A stretch of DNA of 64,000 bases from Pseudomonas sp. N040 (GCF_015637705.1 NZ_JADOBE010000002.1:1-64000); one strand, 5' to 3'. Positions 43,183 to 52,967 are shown, counted from the stretch's first letter. Made by a program: numbers and translations. Notes: generated by a model from the sequence alone, not told the origin.

Positions 43183-45873
43183 GATGATGCCGAGCAGCCG
43201 GGCGCGATCGATCAGGTGCTTGCGGCTGCCGGCATCCAGCTTTCCGAACAGTTTCTTCAGGTGCCACTTCACCGTTTGCACGCTCAGATCCAGCGCCACC
43301 GCGATTTCCTTGTTCGACATGTTGCGTGCCACCAGCCCGATGACTTCCCGCTCCTTGATGGTCAGCAGGATGCTCGGCGCAACCTTGGTTGAAGCGCTGG
43401 CCTTGGGCGCAGGCTGAGCCTCGCTACTCCAATCCCCATGCACGGCTGCCGGGGAGGCCGCGAGCAGGCGCTGAGCCCGGGGATCGTTACGCACCTGCAG
43501 GGCCCACGCGCTGAATTCAGGGTGTGTGTCGATCAGCAAGCGGCGCAGGCCAAGCGCATCGACGATATACAGCCCCTCGATAAACAGGCTTTCGCTGTCT
43601 TCGCCACAGTGCTTCGCCGCCAGCGCTTCCAGCAAGAGGATCTGCAGCCAGTCCCGGTTGCGCCGCAGCTGCTTGGTCAGCGGCTTGATGCTGGCCAGCA
43701 CCTCGCGCACCTTCGGCCAGTCGCCCGAGGCTACATGGCTGTAGGCATGGGCCATGCCGACCTGGAGTTCGACCAGCGGCCGGAGCATGCCCCAGCCAGT
43801 GCTGTCGCCCTGTTTGATGAGCCGGTCAAGCCGTTCGAGATTGATGGCACAGGAGGTTTCCCGGCCCTGCAGGGCAGCGATACGAATCTGCTCCACCAGA
43901 CTGAGAAGGCACAAGCGCGGCAGGCTACGGTTCTCGCCCAGCACAAAGAGCCTTTCCAGCAGGTCATAGAGCAGCCGATTGTCACCACCCAGGAGCGCCA
44001 TTCGCGCCGCCGTCAGGTAGTTCAGGGCGATGCACTCGGGTGGCGTGGCGCGATCGACCAGCTCGCCGCGGCCGGCCAGCAGCGCAGCAATTTCAGCGGT
44101 CTCGCTGCGCTCCCACAGCGCTGCGGCGAGCGAGGCACCGATCATGGCGGCCAACGGACTGTGCCGCCCGGCAATCGACTCGGCTTCGGCCAGGGCGCTG
44201 CGCAGCAACTGTTCGGCGACCGCCACCTGCCCCTGCCACAAATAGCTGGTGGCAACCAGCCAGTCACGCCAGGTGCGCGCATAGGCTCCACCGGCCTCAT
44301 CATCGCCGAGCGACTGGCTCAGGATGTAGCGCGCCTGTTCCGGTTGTCCCCGGTACAGCGCAAGAATTGCCTGCAGGTTGAGGAACACCAGCTGCTGCAC
44401 CGCCGTCTTCGGCACGAAGTGTTCCGGCCAGCTTGAGATCAGCGCCTGGGCACGGTCAAAGTCGTCGGCAAATATCGCGGCAGCCGCCAGCAGCAACGCA
44501 CTTTCGAAACGATCGCCGGCATCCGCCGCAGGGTCCTCCAGGATCGGCCCGATCAGGGCCTGCACCTCGGCATTGCGCGCTCCGTGCGCCAGCGTCCAGC
44601 CGAAGGCGATGCACAGCCGGGGCCTGCTGGCCAGCTCGGCGGCGGGAATGTGTTTTATCCATTCGGCCACCCGCGAGATCTGGCCGGTCACCAACACATC
44701 GTACAGGCAGCGCTCGGCCAACTCGTAGGACAGCTCATCCTGCCCGCACAGCCGGGCATGCCGCGCGGCTTCTTCATAGTGTTTGTGCGCGGCCAGCCAG
44801 CGGACTGCATTGCCCCGGTAGCCGGACTGCTCCACGGCGGGCAACGCCTCGAAATACTCGCGCAGAAAAGCCTTGGCCATGGGCTGGAGGCGCAGCCACG
44901 GGCTGTCGCTGCTCTGCATGAGCACGGGGATCTCATCGCAGAGGTGCGCCAGCATTCGGGCACTGTCCTGCCGGCCGGTGATGGCCTGGCACAGCTCGGG
45001 ATGCAGCGCATCGACGAAGGAAATACAGACCAGAAAGCTGAACTCGTCTGCCGGCAAACCCTCGCTCAGGGATTCAACGAAGTACTGGCGGATATCGCCG
45101 GAACGTGATGCGCGACACTCGGCAATCGCCGCGCGCAGATTCGGGCGTTTCTCCAGGCTGGCCAGGATCAGCTGCAGGCCCAGCGGCCAGCCTTCGGTCA
45201 GCTGATAAATTTGTGCGCACAGATCGGCATCGATCTGCGTCTCGAAACGCGCCGTCAGGATGGCACTGGTCTCCTGCGGGTCCAGGCACAGGCTGGCGGC
45301 ATCCACTGCGGCGAAACAGCCATGCGCTATCAGTTCCGTGACCGGAAACGCCAGGGGCTTGCGCGAGGCCAGGAGGACTCTCAGATTGGGCGGGGCATGC
45401 TGCAGCAGATAGGCCAACGAATTGGTGGCGGTTGCCGCCGGCAGGCTATGCACATCATCAAGGATCAGCACCACCTGGCCGGCAAAAGCCAGCACTTCCG
45501 CCAGCCAGCGGGACAGCCGCGCCTGTGGCTGGCTCTCCACCGCGGACAGATCGCCCGGCTCAGCCTTTTGCCGGCCGGTGGCCGACTGCAGGGCGACCTC
45601 CAGCCCCTCGGCCAACCGCGCATCGTCGTCCCACTGATCGACGTTCAACCAGGCCACCACTGCTCCGTGCGCCAGCGCTTCGCGGCGCCACTGACCAAGC
45701 AGTGCGGTTTTGCCAAAGCCGGTCGGGGCAATGACGGCGATAATGGATTTTTCGCAGAGACTCGGACTGGCCAGGCCAAGACGTTCACGAGGCAATAATG
45801 ACTTGGGCAACCTTGGCGGCGTTGCCTTCAGCACCACCTGCGAATATGTACTTTCAGATCCCATCAGCGGCAT
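43177..45873 (-). CDS. MalT/AlkS-type LuxR-family ATP-dependent regulator
   Basis: An 898-residue STAND-type activator. The ATP-binding APTGFGKT motif is at 49-56. A long helical sensor region (about 330-800) follows, and the C-terminal LuxR helix-turn-helix (about 835-895, LTIKEREVIGLVARNMSNKEIA) binds DNA. ATG at 45873 is used because GAAGG precedes it; a GTG 15 codons upstream is possible. Inducer-bound MalT-like proteins multimerise and activate. The palindromes at 41737 and 46093 are likely targets, but this is inference. Confidence 0.93.
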   Translation of the reverse strand: MPLMGSESTYSQVVLKATPPRLPKSLLPRERLGLASPSLCEKSIIAVIAPTGFGKTALLGQWRREALAHGAVVAWLNVDQWDDDARLAEGLEVALQSATGRQKAEPGDLSAVESQPQARLSRWLAEVLAFAGQVVLILDDVHSLPAATATNSLAYLLQHAPPNLRVLLASRKPLAFPVTELIAHGCFAAVDAASLCLDPQETSAILTARFETQIDADLCAQIYQLTEGWPLGLQLILASLEKRPNLRAAIAECRASRSGDIRQYFVESLSEGLPADEFSFLVCISFVDALHPELCQAITGRQDSARMLAHLCDEIPVLMQSSDSPWLRLQPMAKAFLREYFEALPAVEQSGYRGNAVRWLAAHKHYEEAARHARLCGQDELSYELAERCLYDVLVTGQISRVAEWIKHIPAAELASRPRLCIAFGWTLAHGARNAEVQALIGPILEDPAADAGDRFESALLLAAAAIFADDFDRAQALISSWPEHFVPKTAVQQLVFLNLQAILALYRGQPEQARYILSQSLGDDEAGGAYARTWRDWLVATSYLWQGQVAVAEQLLRSALAEAESIAGRHSPLAAMIGASLAAALWERSETAEIAALLAGRGELVDRATPPECIALNYLTAARMALLGGDNRLLYDLLERLFVLGENRSLPRLCLLSLVEQIRIAALQGRETSCAINLERLDRLIKQGDSTGWGMLRPLVELQVGMAHAYSHVASGDWPKVREVLASIKPLTKQLRRNRDWLQILLLEALAAKHCGEDSESLFIEGLYIVDALGLRRLLIDTHPEFSAWALQVRNDPRAQRLLAASPAAVHGDWSSEAQPAPKASASTKVAPSILLTIKEREVIGLVARNMSNKEIAVALDLSVQTVKWHLKKLFGKLDAGSRKHLIDRARLLGIID

Positions 45874-46092
45874 GGCCCTTCGACTTTTTCGACATTCTAT
45901 AGTTGCACCCGGCGACACAATACCCTGCCCATCCAGTGTTTGTTCGCCGGCCCGCAGCTAATTCCAGGCAAATACCTCGGTTTGAGCGGGTGCCGCGCAT
46001 TGCCCCCGGCTGCAACCCGACGCGCAAGCAGGCAAGGGCCGTAGCCCGGCGCTGGTCAGCGCGCGTGCAGACCACTCCCCTATGGTTCGACA

Positions 46093-46137
46093 CTACTCCT
46101 CCGGAGTGGCGACCGTCTGCCCATCCTTCCATATCCT
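46093..46137 (+). promoter_or_regulatory. Palindromic operator CTACTCC-N3-GGAGTGG, copy 2
   Basis: The palindrome at 46093-46109 lies 86 nt before the dioxygenase start. TATCCT (46132-46137) is a candidate -10 at nearly the same spacing as in copy 1. It lies in the 322-nt gap between the divergent regulator and dioxygenase; the rest of that gap shows no other recognisable element. Confidence 0.72.
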
Positions 46138-46195
46138 CGAGACGTTGATCAGGGAAGCCAATCACGGCAAGCCCGAACCTGTTGAGAGAACCCGC

Positions 46196-47137
46196 ATGGA
46201 TAACTTTGCACTTGCAGCAATCCGGGCTTGGAACCAGAGACAGCGCCCGCAATTTCGCCTGATCGACGTCAAGCCGATCAACCCAACCCTCGGCGCCGAA
46301 ATCTTCGGTGTCGATTTGTCTCAGGATATTTCTCCGGAACTGTTCGCCGAGATCAATGCCGCCCTGGTCGAATACCAGGTCATCGTGTTCCGCGACCAGC
46401 ACTTGTCGCCGGAGCGCCACAAGGCTTTCGGCCGCCTGTTCGGCAAGCTGCACTCGCACCCGGGCCACAGCTACTACATGAAAGCCAAGGCTGACGGCGA
46501 CCAGGAAGCCATCACGCGCTACAAACAGATCGGTTTGACCGACGATACGGAAATCCTCGCGATCGCTGCCGACGAGACCTCGAAGAACGTCGCCGGTGAA
46601 GGCTGGCATACCGACGCCACCTTCGAAGCAGAGCCGCCCATGGGCTCCCTGCTGTATATCACCGAACTGCCCGGCGAAGGCGGTGGCGCCACCCTGTTCA
46701 TGAACAGCCACCTGGCCTACGAGACCCTCTCCGACAGCATGAAGGGTTATCTGGAAGGCCTGACTGCCGTGCACAGCGCCGCCGGACTGTACAACAAGTT
46801 CCTGCGCATCACCCCACCGGCCGGGGTCACCCATGAGTGCGAACATCCTATCGTGGTCCGTCACCCGGTCAGTGGTCGCAAGATGCTCTACGTCAACTTC
46901 GGCCTCACGTCGCATATCCCGCAACTGGCGCCCCATGAAAGCGACGCCCTGCTGCAGATGCTCTTCCGCCATTGCCAGACCATGGTCGAACTGCACTGCC
47001 GTGTGCAGTGGACACCCAACACCCTGACCTTCTGGGATAACCGTGCCACCCAGCACCACGCAGTCTGGGACTACTTCCCGAACAAGCGGGTTGGGCAGCG
47101 CGTATCGGTGCTCGGCGGATGGCGCCCAAGCGCCTGA
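46196..47137 (+). CDS. TauD/TfdA-family Fe(II)/2-oxoglutarate dioxygenase (third type)
   Basis: A 313-residue dioxygenase with the iron triad H138-x-D140 (GEGWHTDATF) and H287 (TQHHAV), and arginines near the C-terminus for 2-oxoglutarate. It is only distantly similar to the pair at 13972 and 17201. ATG at 46196 follows GAGAGAA; upstream in-frame codons would overlap the operator region. It is followed by rhodanese, GST-fold and glutathione reductase genes, which suggests oxidative release of a sulfur-containing group. That is inference. Confidence 0.92.
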   Translation: MDNFALAAIRAWNQRQRPQFRLIDVKPINPTLGAEIFGVDLSQDISPELFAEINAALVEYQVIVFRDQHLSPERHKAFGRLFGKLHSHPGHSYYMKAKADGDQEAITRYKQIGLTDDTEILAIAADETSKNVAGEGWHTDATFEAEPPMGSLLYITELPGEGGGATLFMNSHLAYETLSDSMKGYLEGLTAVHSAAGLYNKFLRITPPAGVTHECEHPIVVRHPVSGRKMLYVNFGLTSHIPQLAPHESDALLQMLFRHCQTMVELHCRVQWTPNTLTFWDNRATQHHAVWDYFPNKRVGQRVSVLGGWRPSA

Positions 47138-47223
47138 TGCAGGCTCCCCAGCCAAACGCTGCCAGGTTGCCCTGGCAGCAAAGCCTCCAGTTACCGCACA
47201 CCAATCAACCCAGGAGATCCACC

Positions 47224-48096
47224 ATGAAACTCCCTAGCCCCGCCGTCAGCACCCAGTGGCTGGCAGATAACCTCGACAACCCGAAGCTGCGCATTTTCGA
47301 TTGCTCCCTCTACCTGACCCCCAACCCGGATGGTCCGGGCTACATCACCGAAAGTGGCGTGACCAAGTGGTCGCAGGCACACATTCCGGGCGCCGGCTTT
47401 CTCGACATGATGGGCGAGATGCTTGATACCTCGACACCGGCCGGCTTTGCCATGCTCCCGGCGGAGAAGTTCGCCCAGATCTGCGGCGAGAAAGGGATCG
47501 GCGACGACACCGCCGTGGTCTTCTACAGCGGCCAGAACATCATGTGGTCGGCACGCATGTGGTGGATGCTGCGCAGCATCGGCTTTGACAACGCCGCGGT
47601 CCTCGATGGCGGCCTGGAGAAGTGGGAACGCGAGCAGCGCCCGATGACGGCAGAGACCCGTCCCTACCCCAAGGCTACCCTGACCGCCAAGGCCAAGCCC
47701 GCCATGTGGGCCGACAAGGCCGATGTGCTGATGGCCATGCGCAGCCCCGCGGTGTGCACCATCAATGCCCTGCAGCCGGACATCTATGACGGCCAGATCA
47801 ACCGTTACGGCCGTCACGGGCATATCCCCGGCAGCTTCAACGTCTACTACAGCAGCCTGATGAATCCGGAAGACGGCACCTTCCTGCCCCTGGAGCAGCT
47901 CAAGACGCGTTTCGAAGAGTCCGCACCCTTCGGCCGCCCGACCATTGTCTACTGCGGCGGCGGCGTTTCGGCGGCGATCGACGCACTGGCGCTGACCATG
48001 CTCAAGCACAACGATGTCGCCATCTACGACGGCTCGATGTTCGAGTGGGCATCCGATCCTGTGCTGCCGCTGGTACTGGGTACCGAGCCGGGCTAA
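47224..48096 (+). CDS. Two-domain rhodanese (SseA-like sulfurtransferase)
   Basis: A 290-residue sulfurtransferase with tandem rhodanese domains. The N-terminal domain (about 8-140) is inactive-type: its loop reads YSGQNIMWS, without cysteine. The C-terminal domain carries the catalytic C244 in YCGGGVSA. That loop differs from the CGSGVTA of 3-mercaptopyruvate sulfurtransferases and is closer to thiosulfate-type enzymes. GGAG precedes the ATG. It is co-directional with the dioxygenase 86 nt upstream. Confidence 0.93.
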   Translation: MKLPSPAVSTQWLADNLDNPKLRIFDCSLYLTPNPDGPGYITESGVTKWSQAHIPGAGFLDMMGEMLDTSTPAGFAMLPAEKFAQICGEKGIGDDTAVVFYSGQNIMWSARMWWMLRSIGFDNAAVLDGGLEKWEREQRPMTAETRPYPKATLTAKAKPAMWADKADVLMAMRSPAVCTINALQPDIYDGQINRYGRHGHIPGSFNVYYSSLMNPEDGTFLPLEQLKTRFEESAPFGRPTIVYCGGGVSAAIDALALTMLKHNDVAIYDGSMFEWASDPVLPLVLGTEPG

Positions 48097-48115
48097 GCCG
48101 GCCCGGGTAACGCTT

Positions 48116-48152
48116 CGCAACGCCGGCTGGGGAAGCTCCCGCCGGCGTTGCG
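48116..48152. repeat. Strong hairpin between rhodanese and GST-like genes
   Basis: CGCAACGCCGGC (48116-48127) and GCCGGCGTTGCG (48141-48152) form a perfect 12-bp stem. The loop can itself pair GGG with CCC. There is no T-run, so it may protect mRNA or reduce readthrough and not terminate fully. Confidence 0.7.
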
Positions 48153-48194
48153 GGCGACTTGAATCAAACTGCGCGCCAACCACAGGAACCCGCC

Positions 48195-49133
48195 ATGTCA
48201 GAGCTCATCCTGCACCACTACCCCGAGTCGCTGTACTCGGAAAAAGTCCGCCTGATCCTGGGCATGAAGAACCTCAGCTGGAAATCCGTGCTGATTCCGA
48301 TGGTCATGCCCAAGCCGGACCTGATGCCGCTGACCGGCGGCTATCGGCGCACGCCGATCCTGCAGATCGGCAATGACGTCTATTGCGATACCGCGCTGAT
48401 TGCCGAGACCCTCGAGCGCCTGGCGCCGCAGCCCAGCCTCTACCCGCAAGGCCTGAAGGGCGTTGCCGAAAGCCTGGCGCAATGGGGCGACAACTACCTG
48501 TTCTGGGCCGCCATGGGTTACTTCTACCAGAGCGAAGGCATCAGCCAGGCCCTGTCCGCCCTGTCGCCAGAAATGGCCCAGAATTATGTCAACGACCGCG
48601 CCGCCCTGCTGGCCTCGCGGCCGCAGATCAGCCTCGCGGAGAACCACGCCGCCCTGCTGGTCTACCTGCAACGCCTGCAGCAGATGCTCGAAGGCGGCCA
48701 GCCTTTCCTGCTGGGTGCAAGCGCCTCGCTGGCCGATGTCTGCTGCTACCACCCGCTGTGGATCCTGCAAATGGTTCCGGCCACCGCTTGCCTGCTGCAG
48801 GGCTATCCGCTGGTACTGGCCTGGCTCGAGCGCGTCAAGGCTATCGGCCATGGTCAGCGCAGCGAACTGTCGGCCCTGGAAGCTCTGGCGATTGCCAAGC
48901 AGCACCCGGCAAGCAGCATCCACAGCCAGGCCAGCGACATCCCCGGGATTGCCCTCGGCGATCAGGTGCAGATCATGCCCAGCGACTATGGCCTGGACCC
49001 GGTACAGGGCGAGCTGGTGCTGGTGGAAAGCAACCACATGGCCGTCCGCCGTCACGACGAGCGCGCCGGCACCGTGGTCGTGCACTTCCCGCGCATCGGC
49101 TACCACATCAAGCACGTCGAGCAGGCGTCCTGA
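48195..49133 (+). CDS. Glutathione S-transferase-fold protein with C-terminal extension
   Basis: A 312-residue protein. The N-terminal thioredoxin-like domain (about 1-80) begins LILHHYPESLYSEKVRLIL, placing a serine at the usual catalytic position. A helical GST domain (about 90-235) follows. The last 70 or so residues (GDQVQIMPSDYGLDPVQGEL to the end) are a beta-rich extension not usual in GSTs. GGAACCCGCC precedes the ATG. It may act on a glutathione adduct in the dioxygenase pathway; the substrate is unknown. Confidence 0.87.
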   Translation: MSELILHHYPESLYSEKVRLILGMKNLSWKSVLIPMVMPKPDLMPLTGGYRRTPILQIGNDVYCDTALIAETLERLAPQPSLYPQGLKGVAESLAQWGDNYLFWAAMGYFYQSEGISQALSALSPEMAQNYVNDRAALLASRPQISLAENHAALLVYLQRLQQMLEGGQPFLLGASASLADVCCYHPLWILQMVPATACLLQGYPLVLAWLERVKAIGHGQRSELSALEALAIAKQHPASSIHSQASDIPGIALGDQVQIMPSDYGLDPVQGELVLVESNHMAVRRHDERAGTVVVHFPRIGYHIKHVEQAS

Positions 49134-49164
49134 TACCCGCTTGTGCAGGCGGCAACGCCATAGC

Positions 49165-49194
49165 ACCCGGATGCCGCGCGCGGCATCCGGGTTT
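49165..49194 (+). terminator. Rho-independent terminator-like palindrome
   Basis: ACCCGGATGCCGCG joined directly to CGCGGCATCCGGGT makes a perfect 28-bp palindrome followed by TT. The central CGCG would open as a loop. It lies between the two GST-fold genes. Confidence 0.7.
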
Positions 49195-49247
49195 ACCTGC
49201 TGAATTTCGCCCGCCTGTGCGGCACAGATGCAACGAGGTTGATTGTC

Positions 49248-49865
49248 ATGATTGAGCTATTCAGCGCGGCCACGCCCAACGGCCACAAAGTTTCGATTGC
49301 CCTGGAAGAGCTGGGCCTGCCCTACAGCCTCCGTGAACTCAAGCTGCTCGAAGGGGAGCAGAAGCAGGACTGGTTCCTGGCGATCAACCCCAATGGCCGC
49401 ATCCCCGCCATCATCGACCACGACGAAGACGATTTCGTGGTGTTCGAGTCCGGCGCCATCCTCATGTACCTGGCGGAAAAGACCGGCCAGCTGCTGCCCG
49501 GCGACATCAAGGGACGTTCCCGGGTGGTGCAGTGGCTGATGTTCCAGATGGGCGGACTGGGCCCGATGATGGGTCAGGCCAATGCCTTCTATCGCTACAT
49601 GCCGGAAAAGATCCAGCCGGCCATCGAGCGCTTCCAGAACGAGACACGACGCTTGCTGATGGTGCTTGACGGGCAACTCAGGGATCATGAGTACCTGGCC
49701 GGTGATTATTCGATCGCCGACATTGCCAACTGGACCTGGGCCCGCCTGCATCAGGTGCCGGGGGTCGAGGCCGCTGACCTGATTCACCTGCAGCGCTGGA
49801 TCGCCGCCATCGGTGCGCGGCCGGCCGTCCAGCGTGGTTTGCTGCAACCCGCCTCCTCGAATTGA
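49248..49865 (+). CDS. Glutathione S-transferase, YghU/Ure2-like
   Basis: A 205-residue GST. The N-terminal [20 protein letters not shown] segment, with T9-P-N-G-H-K, matches the Nu-class (YghU/YfcG) enzymes that have disulfide reductase activity. The NPNGRIPAI loop and [11 protein letters not shown] glutathione-binding motif are intact. ATG at 49248 is chosen because GAGG lies 10-13 nt upstream; a TTG three codons earlier is less likely. It precedes glutathione reductase by 86 nt. Confidence 0.92.
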   Translation: MIELFSAATPNGHKVSIALEELGLPYSLRELKLLEGEQKQDWFLAINPNGRIPAIIDHDEDDFVVFESGAILMYLAEKTGQLLPGDIKGRSRVVQWLMFQMGGLGPMMGQANAFYRYMPEKIQPAIERFQNETRRLLMVLDGQLRDHEYLAGDYSIADIANWTWARLHQVPGVEAADLIHLQRWIAAIGARPAVQRGLLQPASSN

Positions 49866-49951
49866 GGCAGGAAAAGCGCCAGTACCTGCGTGTCACAGCA
49901 CAACCTGGGAGCAGTCCGCTGCTGCCGGCCAATGATTGAATGGAGTTCTGC

Positions 49952-51310
49952 ATGTTTGATTTTGATCTGTTCGTGATTGGCGCCGGCTCCGGTGGCGTGC
50001 GCGCCGCGCGCTTTGCCGCCGGCTTCGGTGCCCGCGTGGGCGTGGCGGAAAGCCGCTATCTGGGCGGCACCTGCGTCAACGTCGGCTGCGTGCCGAAGAA
50101 GCTGATGGTCTATGCCAGCCACGTGTCCGAGGAACTGGAGCAGGCTGGCAGCTTTGGCTGGGGCGTGCCACAGGGACGCTTCGACTGGCCGACCCTGATT
50201 GCCAACAAGGACCGCGAGATTGCCCGGCTGAACGATGTCTACCGCTCGCTGCTGCGCAACAGCGGGGTCAACCTGATCGAAGGCCACGCGCGGATTGTCG
50301 GGCCGCAGGAGGTCGAGGTCTCCGGCCAGCGCTTCAGCGCCAGGCACATCCTGATTGGCGTGGGCGGCTGGCCACAGGTGCCGGAAATCCCGGGCAAGGA
50401 ACTGGCCATCACCTCCAATGAGGTGTTCCACCTGGCGCAACTGCCCAAGCGCGTGCTGGTGGTGGGTGGCGGCTACATCGCGGTGGAATTCGCCTCGATC
50501 TTCCACGGCATGGGCGCCAGGACCTCGCTGCTGTACCGCGGCGAGCTGTTCCTGCGCGGCTTCGACCAGGCCGTGCGCGAACACCTGCGCGATGAGCTGC
50601 TGAAAAAAGACCTCGACCTGCAATTCAACAGCAATATCGCCGCCCTCGAACGCCAGGCCGATGGCAGCCTGCTGGCCCGCCTGGAGGATGGCCGCATGCT
50701 GGAAACCGACTGCGTGCTGTTTGCCACCGGCCGCCGGCCGATGCTGGACAACCTCGGCCTGGAAAACGTCCGCGTGGCGTTGGACGAGCGCGGCTTCATC
50801 GCCGTCGACGAGCAGTACCAGACCAGCGAACCGAGCATCCTCGCGCTCGGCGACGTCATCGGCCGGGTCCAGCTGACCCCCGTCGCCCTGGCCGAAGGCA
50901 TGGCCATCGCACGCCGGCTGTTCCGTCCCGAGGAATACCGGCCGGTCGATTACCAGATGATCCCGACCGCCGTCTTCAGCCTGCCGAACATCGGCACGGT
51001 GGGCATGAGCGAGGAGCAGGCGCGCGCCGCCGGGCATTCGCTGCGGATCTTCGAAAGCCGTTTCCGGCCGATGAAGCTGTCCCTGGGCGACAGCCAGGAA
51101 CGCACGCTGATGAAGCTGGTGGTGGATGCCGAGACCGACCGCGTGCTGGGTTGCCATATGGTCGGCCCGGAGGCCGGGGAAATCCTCCAGGGGCTGGCGG
51201 TGGCGATAAAGGCCGGCGCGACCAAGGCAGTCTTCGACGAAACCATCGGCATCCACCCCAGCTCGGCCGAAGAGTTCGTCACCATGCGCACCCCGCGCAG
51301 TCCGAACTAG
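49952..51310 (+). CDS. gor: Glutathione-disulfide reductase
   Basis: NADPH-dependent flavoenzyme regenerating reduced glutathione, 452 residues. The FAD motif [11 protein letters not shown] is near residues 10-20, the redox-active disulfide C41-VNVG-C46, the NADPH motif [10 protein letters not shown] near 174, and the dimer-interface GIHPSSAEE near the C-terminus. ATG at 49952 has GGAG 6-9 nt upstream; an in-frame ATG four codons earlier overlaps that site. It supports the glutathione-linked genes before it. Confidence 0.96.
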   Translation: MFDFDLFVIGAGSGGVRAARFAAGFGARVGVAESRYLGGTCVNVGCVPKKLMVYASHVSEELEQAGSFGWGVPQGRFDWPTLIANKDREIARLNDVYRSLLRNSGVNLIEGHARIVGPQEVEVSGQRFSARHILIGVGGWPQVPEIPGKELAITSNEVFHLAQLPKRVLVVGGGYIAVEFASIFHGMGARTSLLYRGELFLRGFDQAVREHLRDELLKKDLDLQFNSNIAALERQADGSLLARLEDGRMLETDCVLFATGRRPMLDNLGLENVRVALDERGFIAVDEQYQTSEPSILALGDVIGRVQLTPVALAEGMAIARRLFRPEEYRPVDYQMIPTAVFSLPNIGTVGMSEEQARAAGHSLRIFESRFRPMKLSLGDSQERTLMKLVVDAETDRVLGCHMVGPEAGEILQGLAVAIKAGATKAVFDETIGIHPSSAEEFVTMRTPRSPN

Positions 51311-51484
51311 CCAGCCGGCTGCCGAGCGGCAGCAACGCAGGCCTTGTTGCAGCCACGGGCCTGCGCCCTCATGGCCAGCCTTGCGCGGCACGGCAGCCGG
51401 GCACTGCCAGCGGCCGCAACGAAACCGCTTGAATCCGCAGCACGTCGCCGGCGATGCTGGCGCCCTGACAACAGGACCCCTCCC

Positions 51485-51555
51485 GTTGCCCCGCGCACCC
51501 TGTGTGTGTCGGGGCAACTCCCTTTCGGAACGGCGCTGCAGCGGGTTGCAGCGCC
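51485..51555 (+). promoter_or_regulatory. Two consecutive hairpins in the leader of the second hemN
   Basis: GTTGCCCCG..CGGGGCAAC (51485-51518) and GGCGCTGCA..TGCAGCGCC (51532-51555) are two perfect 9-bp stems directly before the coding sequence at 51579. No Anr box is present in the 268-nt gap, in contrast to the first hemN. The structures may terminate gor transcription or control the leader. Confidence 0.55.
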
Positions 51556-51578
51556 AGACAAGCCCGCCGGTGACACGC

Positions 51579-52967
51579 ATGGCCCCATCGCTCACGTTCA
51601 ATCGCGCCCTGGTCGAGAAGTACGACCGCCCGGGACCGCGCTATACCTCCTACCCCACCGCGCCGCAGTTCCACCAGGCCTTTGCGCTGGACGACTACCG
51701 CAGCGCCGCCCAGGCCAGCAACCAGGCGAGCGCACCCAAGCCGCTGTCGCTGTACATCCACATCCCGTTCTGCCAGAGCCTGTGCTACTACTGCGCCTGC
51801 AACAAGATCATCACCCAGAAGACCCACCGCGCGGCCGAGTACCTGGAGTACCTCAAGCGCGAGATCGCCCTGCAGGCGGCGCTGTTCGACCGCACGCGCA
51901 CCTTGCAGCAACTGCATCTGGGCGGCGGCACGCCGACCTACCTGAGCCGCGAACAACTGGCCGAGCTGATGGACTGCCTGCACCAGGCGTTCAATCTGGA
52001 TGACAGCGACGCCCACGAGTTCTCCATCGAGGTCGACCCGCGCAGCATCAGCACCGGGCAGATCGAGCACCTGCGCCAGCTCGGCTTCAATCGCCTGAGT
52101 TTCGGCGTGCAGGACTTCGACCCGCAGGTGCAGGCGGCGGTCAACCGTGTACAGAGCGAGGAGCAGATCTACGCCCTGGTCGCCGCCGCGCGCCAGGCGC
52201 AGTTCAAGTCGGTCAGTGTCGACCTGATCTACGGCCTGCCCCTGCAGACCGTGGCCAGTTTCGACGTGACCCTGAGCAAGATCATCGCCCTGCGCCCGGA
52301 CCGCATCGCCGCCTACAGCTATGCGCACCTGCCCGAACTGGTGCGCGCGCAGCGCCTGATCCTCCGCGAGGACATGCCGCCGCCGGAACGCAAGCTGGAG
52401 CTGCTGGAGCTGACCATCAGTCGCCTGACCGCCGCCGGCTACGTGTACATCGGCATGGACCACTTCGCCCTGCCCGACGACGAACTGGCCCTGGCCCGCG
52501 CCAACGGCACCCTGCAGCGCAACTTCCAGGGCTACTCGACCTTCGCCGAGTGCGACCTGATCGGCCTTGGCGTGTCGGCCATCGGCAAGGTCGGCGACAC
52601 CTACAGCCAGAGCGTCAAGGAGCTGTCGCAGTACTACGCGCGGCTCGACCAGGGCCTGCTGCCGGTGCACCGCGGCTACCGCCTGAACGCCGACGATGTG
52701 CTGCGCCGCGAGGTGATCAGCGCGCTGATGTGCCACGGGCGCATCGACTTTGCCGGCATCGAGGCGCACCACGGAATCCGCTTCACGGAGTACTTCGCCG
52801 AGGCGCTGGCCCGGCTGCGAGAGCATGTCGCCGACCAGCTGGTGGAGATTCGCGACGATGCGCTGCTGCTGTTGCCGCAGGGTCAACTGATGCTGCGCAG
52901 CGTGGCCATGGCCTTTGATGCCTATCTCGGCGAGGCGCAGAAAGGCAATTTCTCGCGCACCGTCTGA
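51579..52967 (+). CDS. HemN-like oxygen-independent coproporphyrinogen III oxidase, second copy
   Basis: A 462-residue radical SAM protein with the full HemN layout: GPRYTSYPTAPQF at 19-31, cluster cysteines C65, C69, C72 and C74, and GGGTPTYL. It is clearly homologous to the protein at 8337 but diverged throughout. The conserved N-terminal segment argues for true HemN activity and against a HemW-like role. Upstream in-frame sequence shows no resemblance, so ATG at 51579 is used. A small membrane protein follows 10 nt later. Confidence 0.92.
   Translation: MAPSLTFNRALVEKYDRPGPRYTSYPTAPQFHQAFALDDYRSAAQASNQASAPKPLSLYIHIPFCQSLCYYCACNKIITQKTHRAAEYLEYLKREIALQAALFDRTRTLQQLHLGGGTPTYLSREQLAELMDCLHQAFNLDDSDAHEFSIEVDPRSISTGQIEHLRQLGFNRLSFGVQDFDPQVQAAVNRVQSEEQIYALVAAARQAQFKSVSVDLIYGLPLQTVASFDVTLSKIIALRPDRIAAYSYAHLPELVRAQRLILREDMPPPERKLELLELTISRLTAAGYVYIGMDHFALPDDELALARANGTLQRNFQGYSTFAECDLIGLGVSAIGKVGDTYSQSVKELSQYYARLDQGLLPVHRGYRLNADDVLRREVISALMCHGRIDFAGIEAHHGIRFTEYFAEALARLREHVADQLVEIRDDALLLLPQGQLMLRSVAMAFDAYLGEAQKGNFSRTV

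Noticed and set aside
51381-51578. N-terminal extension of the second HemN
   Set aside because: The in-frame upstream codons resemble no HemN sequence and contain two strong hairpins; the conserved GPRYTSYP segment is already complete with ATG at 51579.
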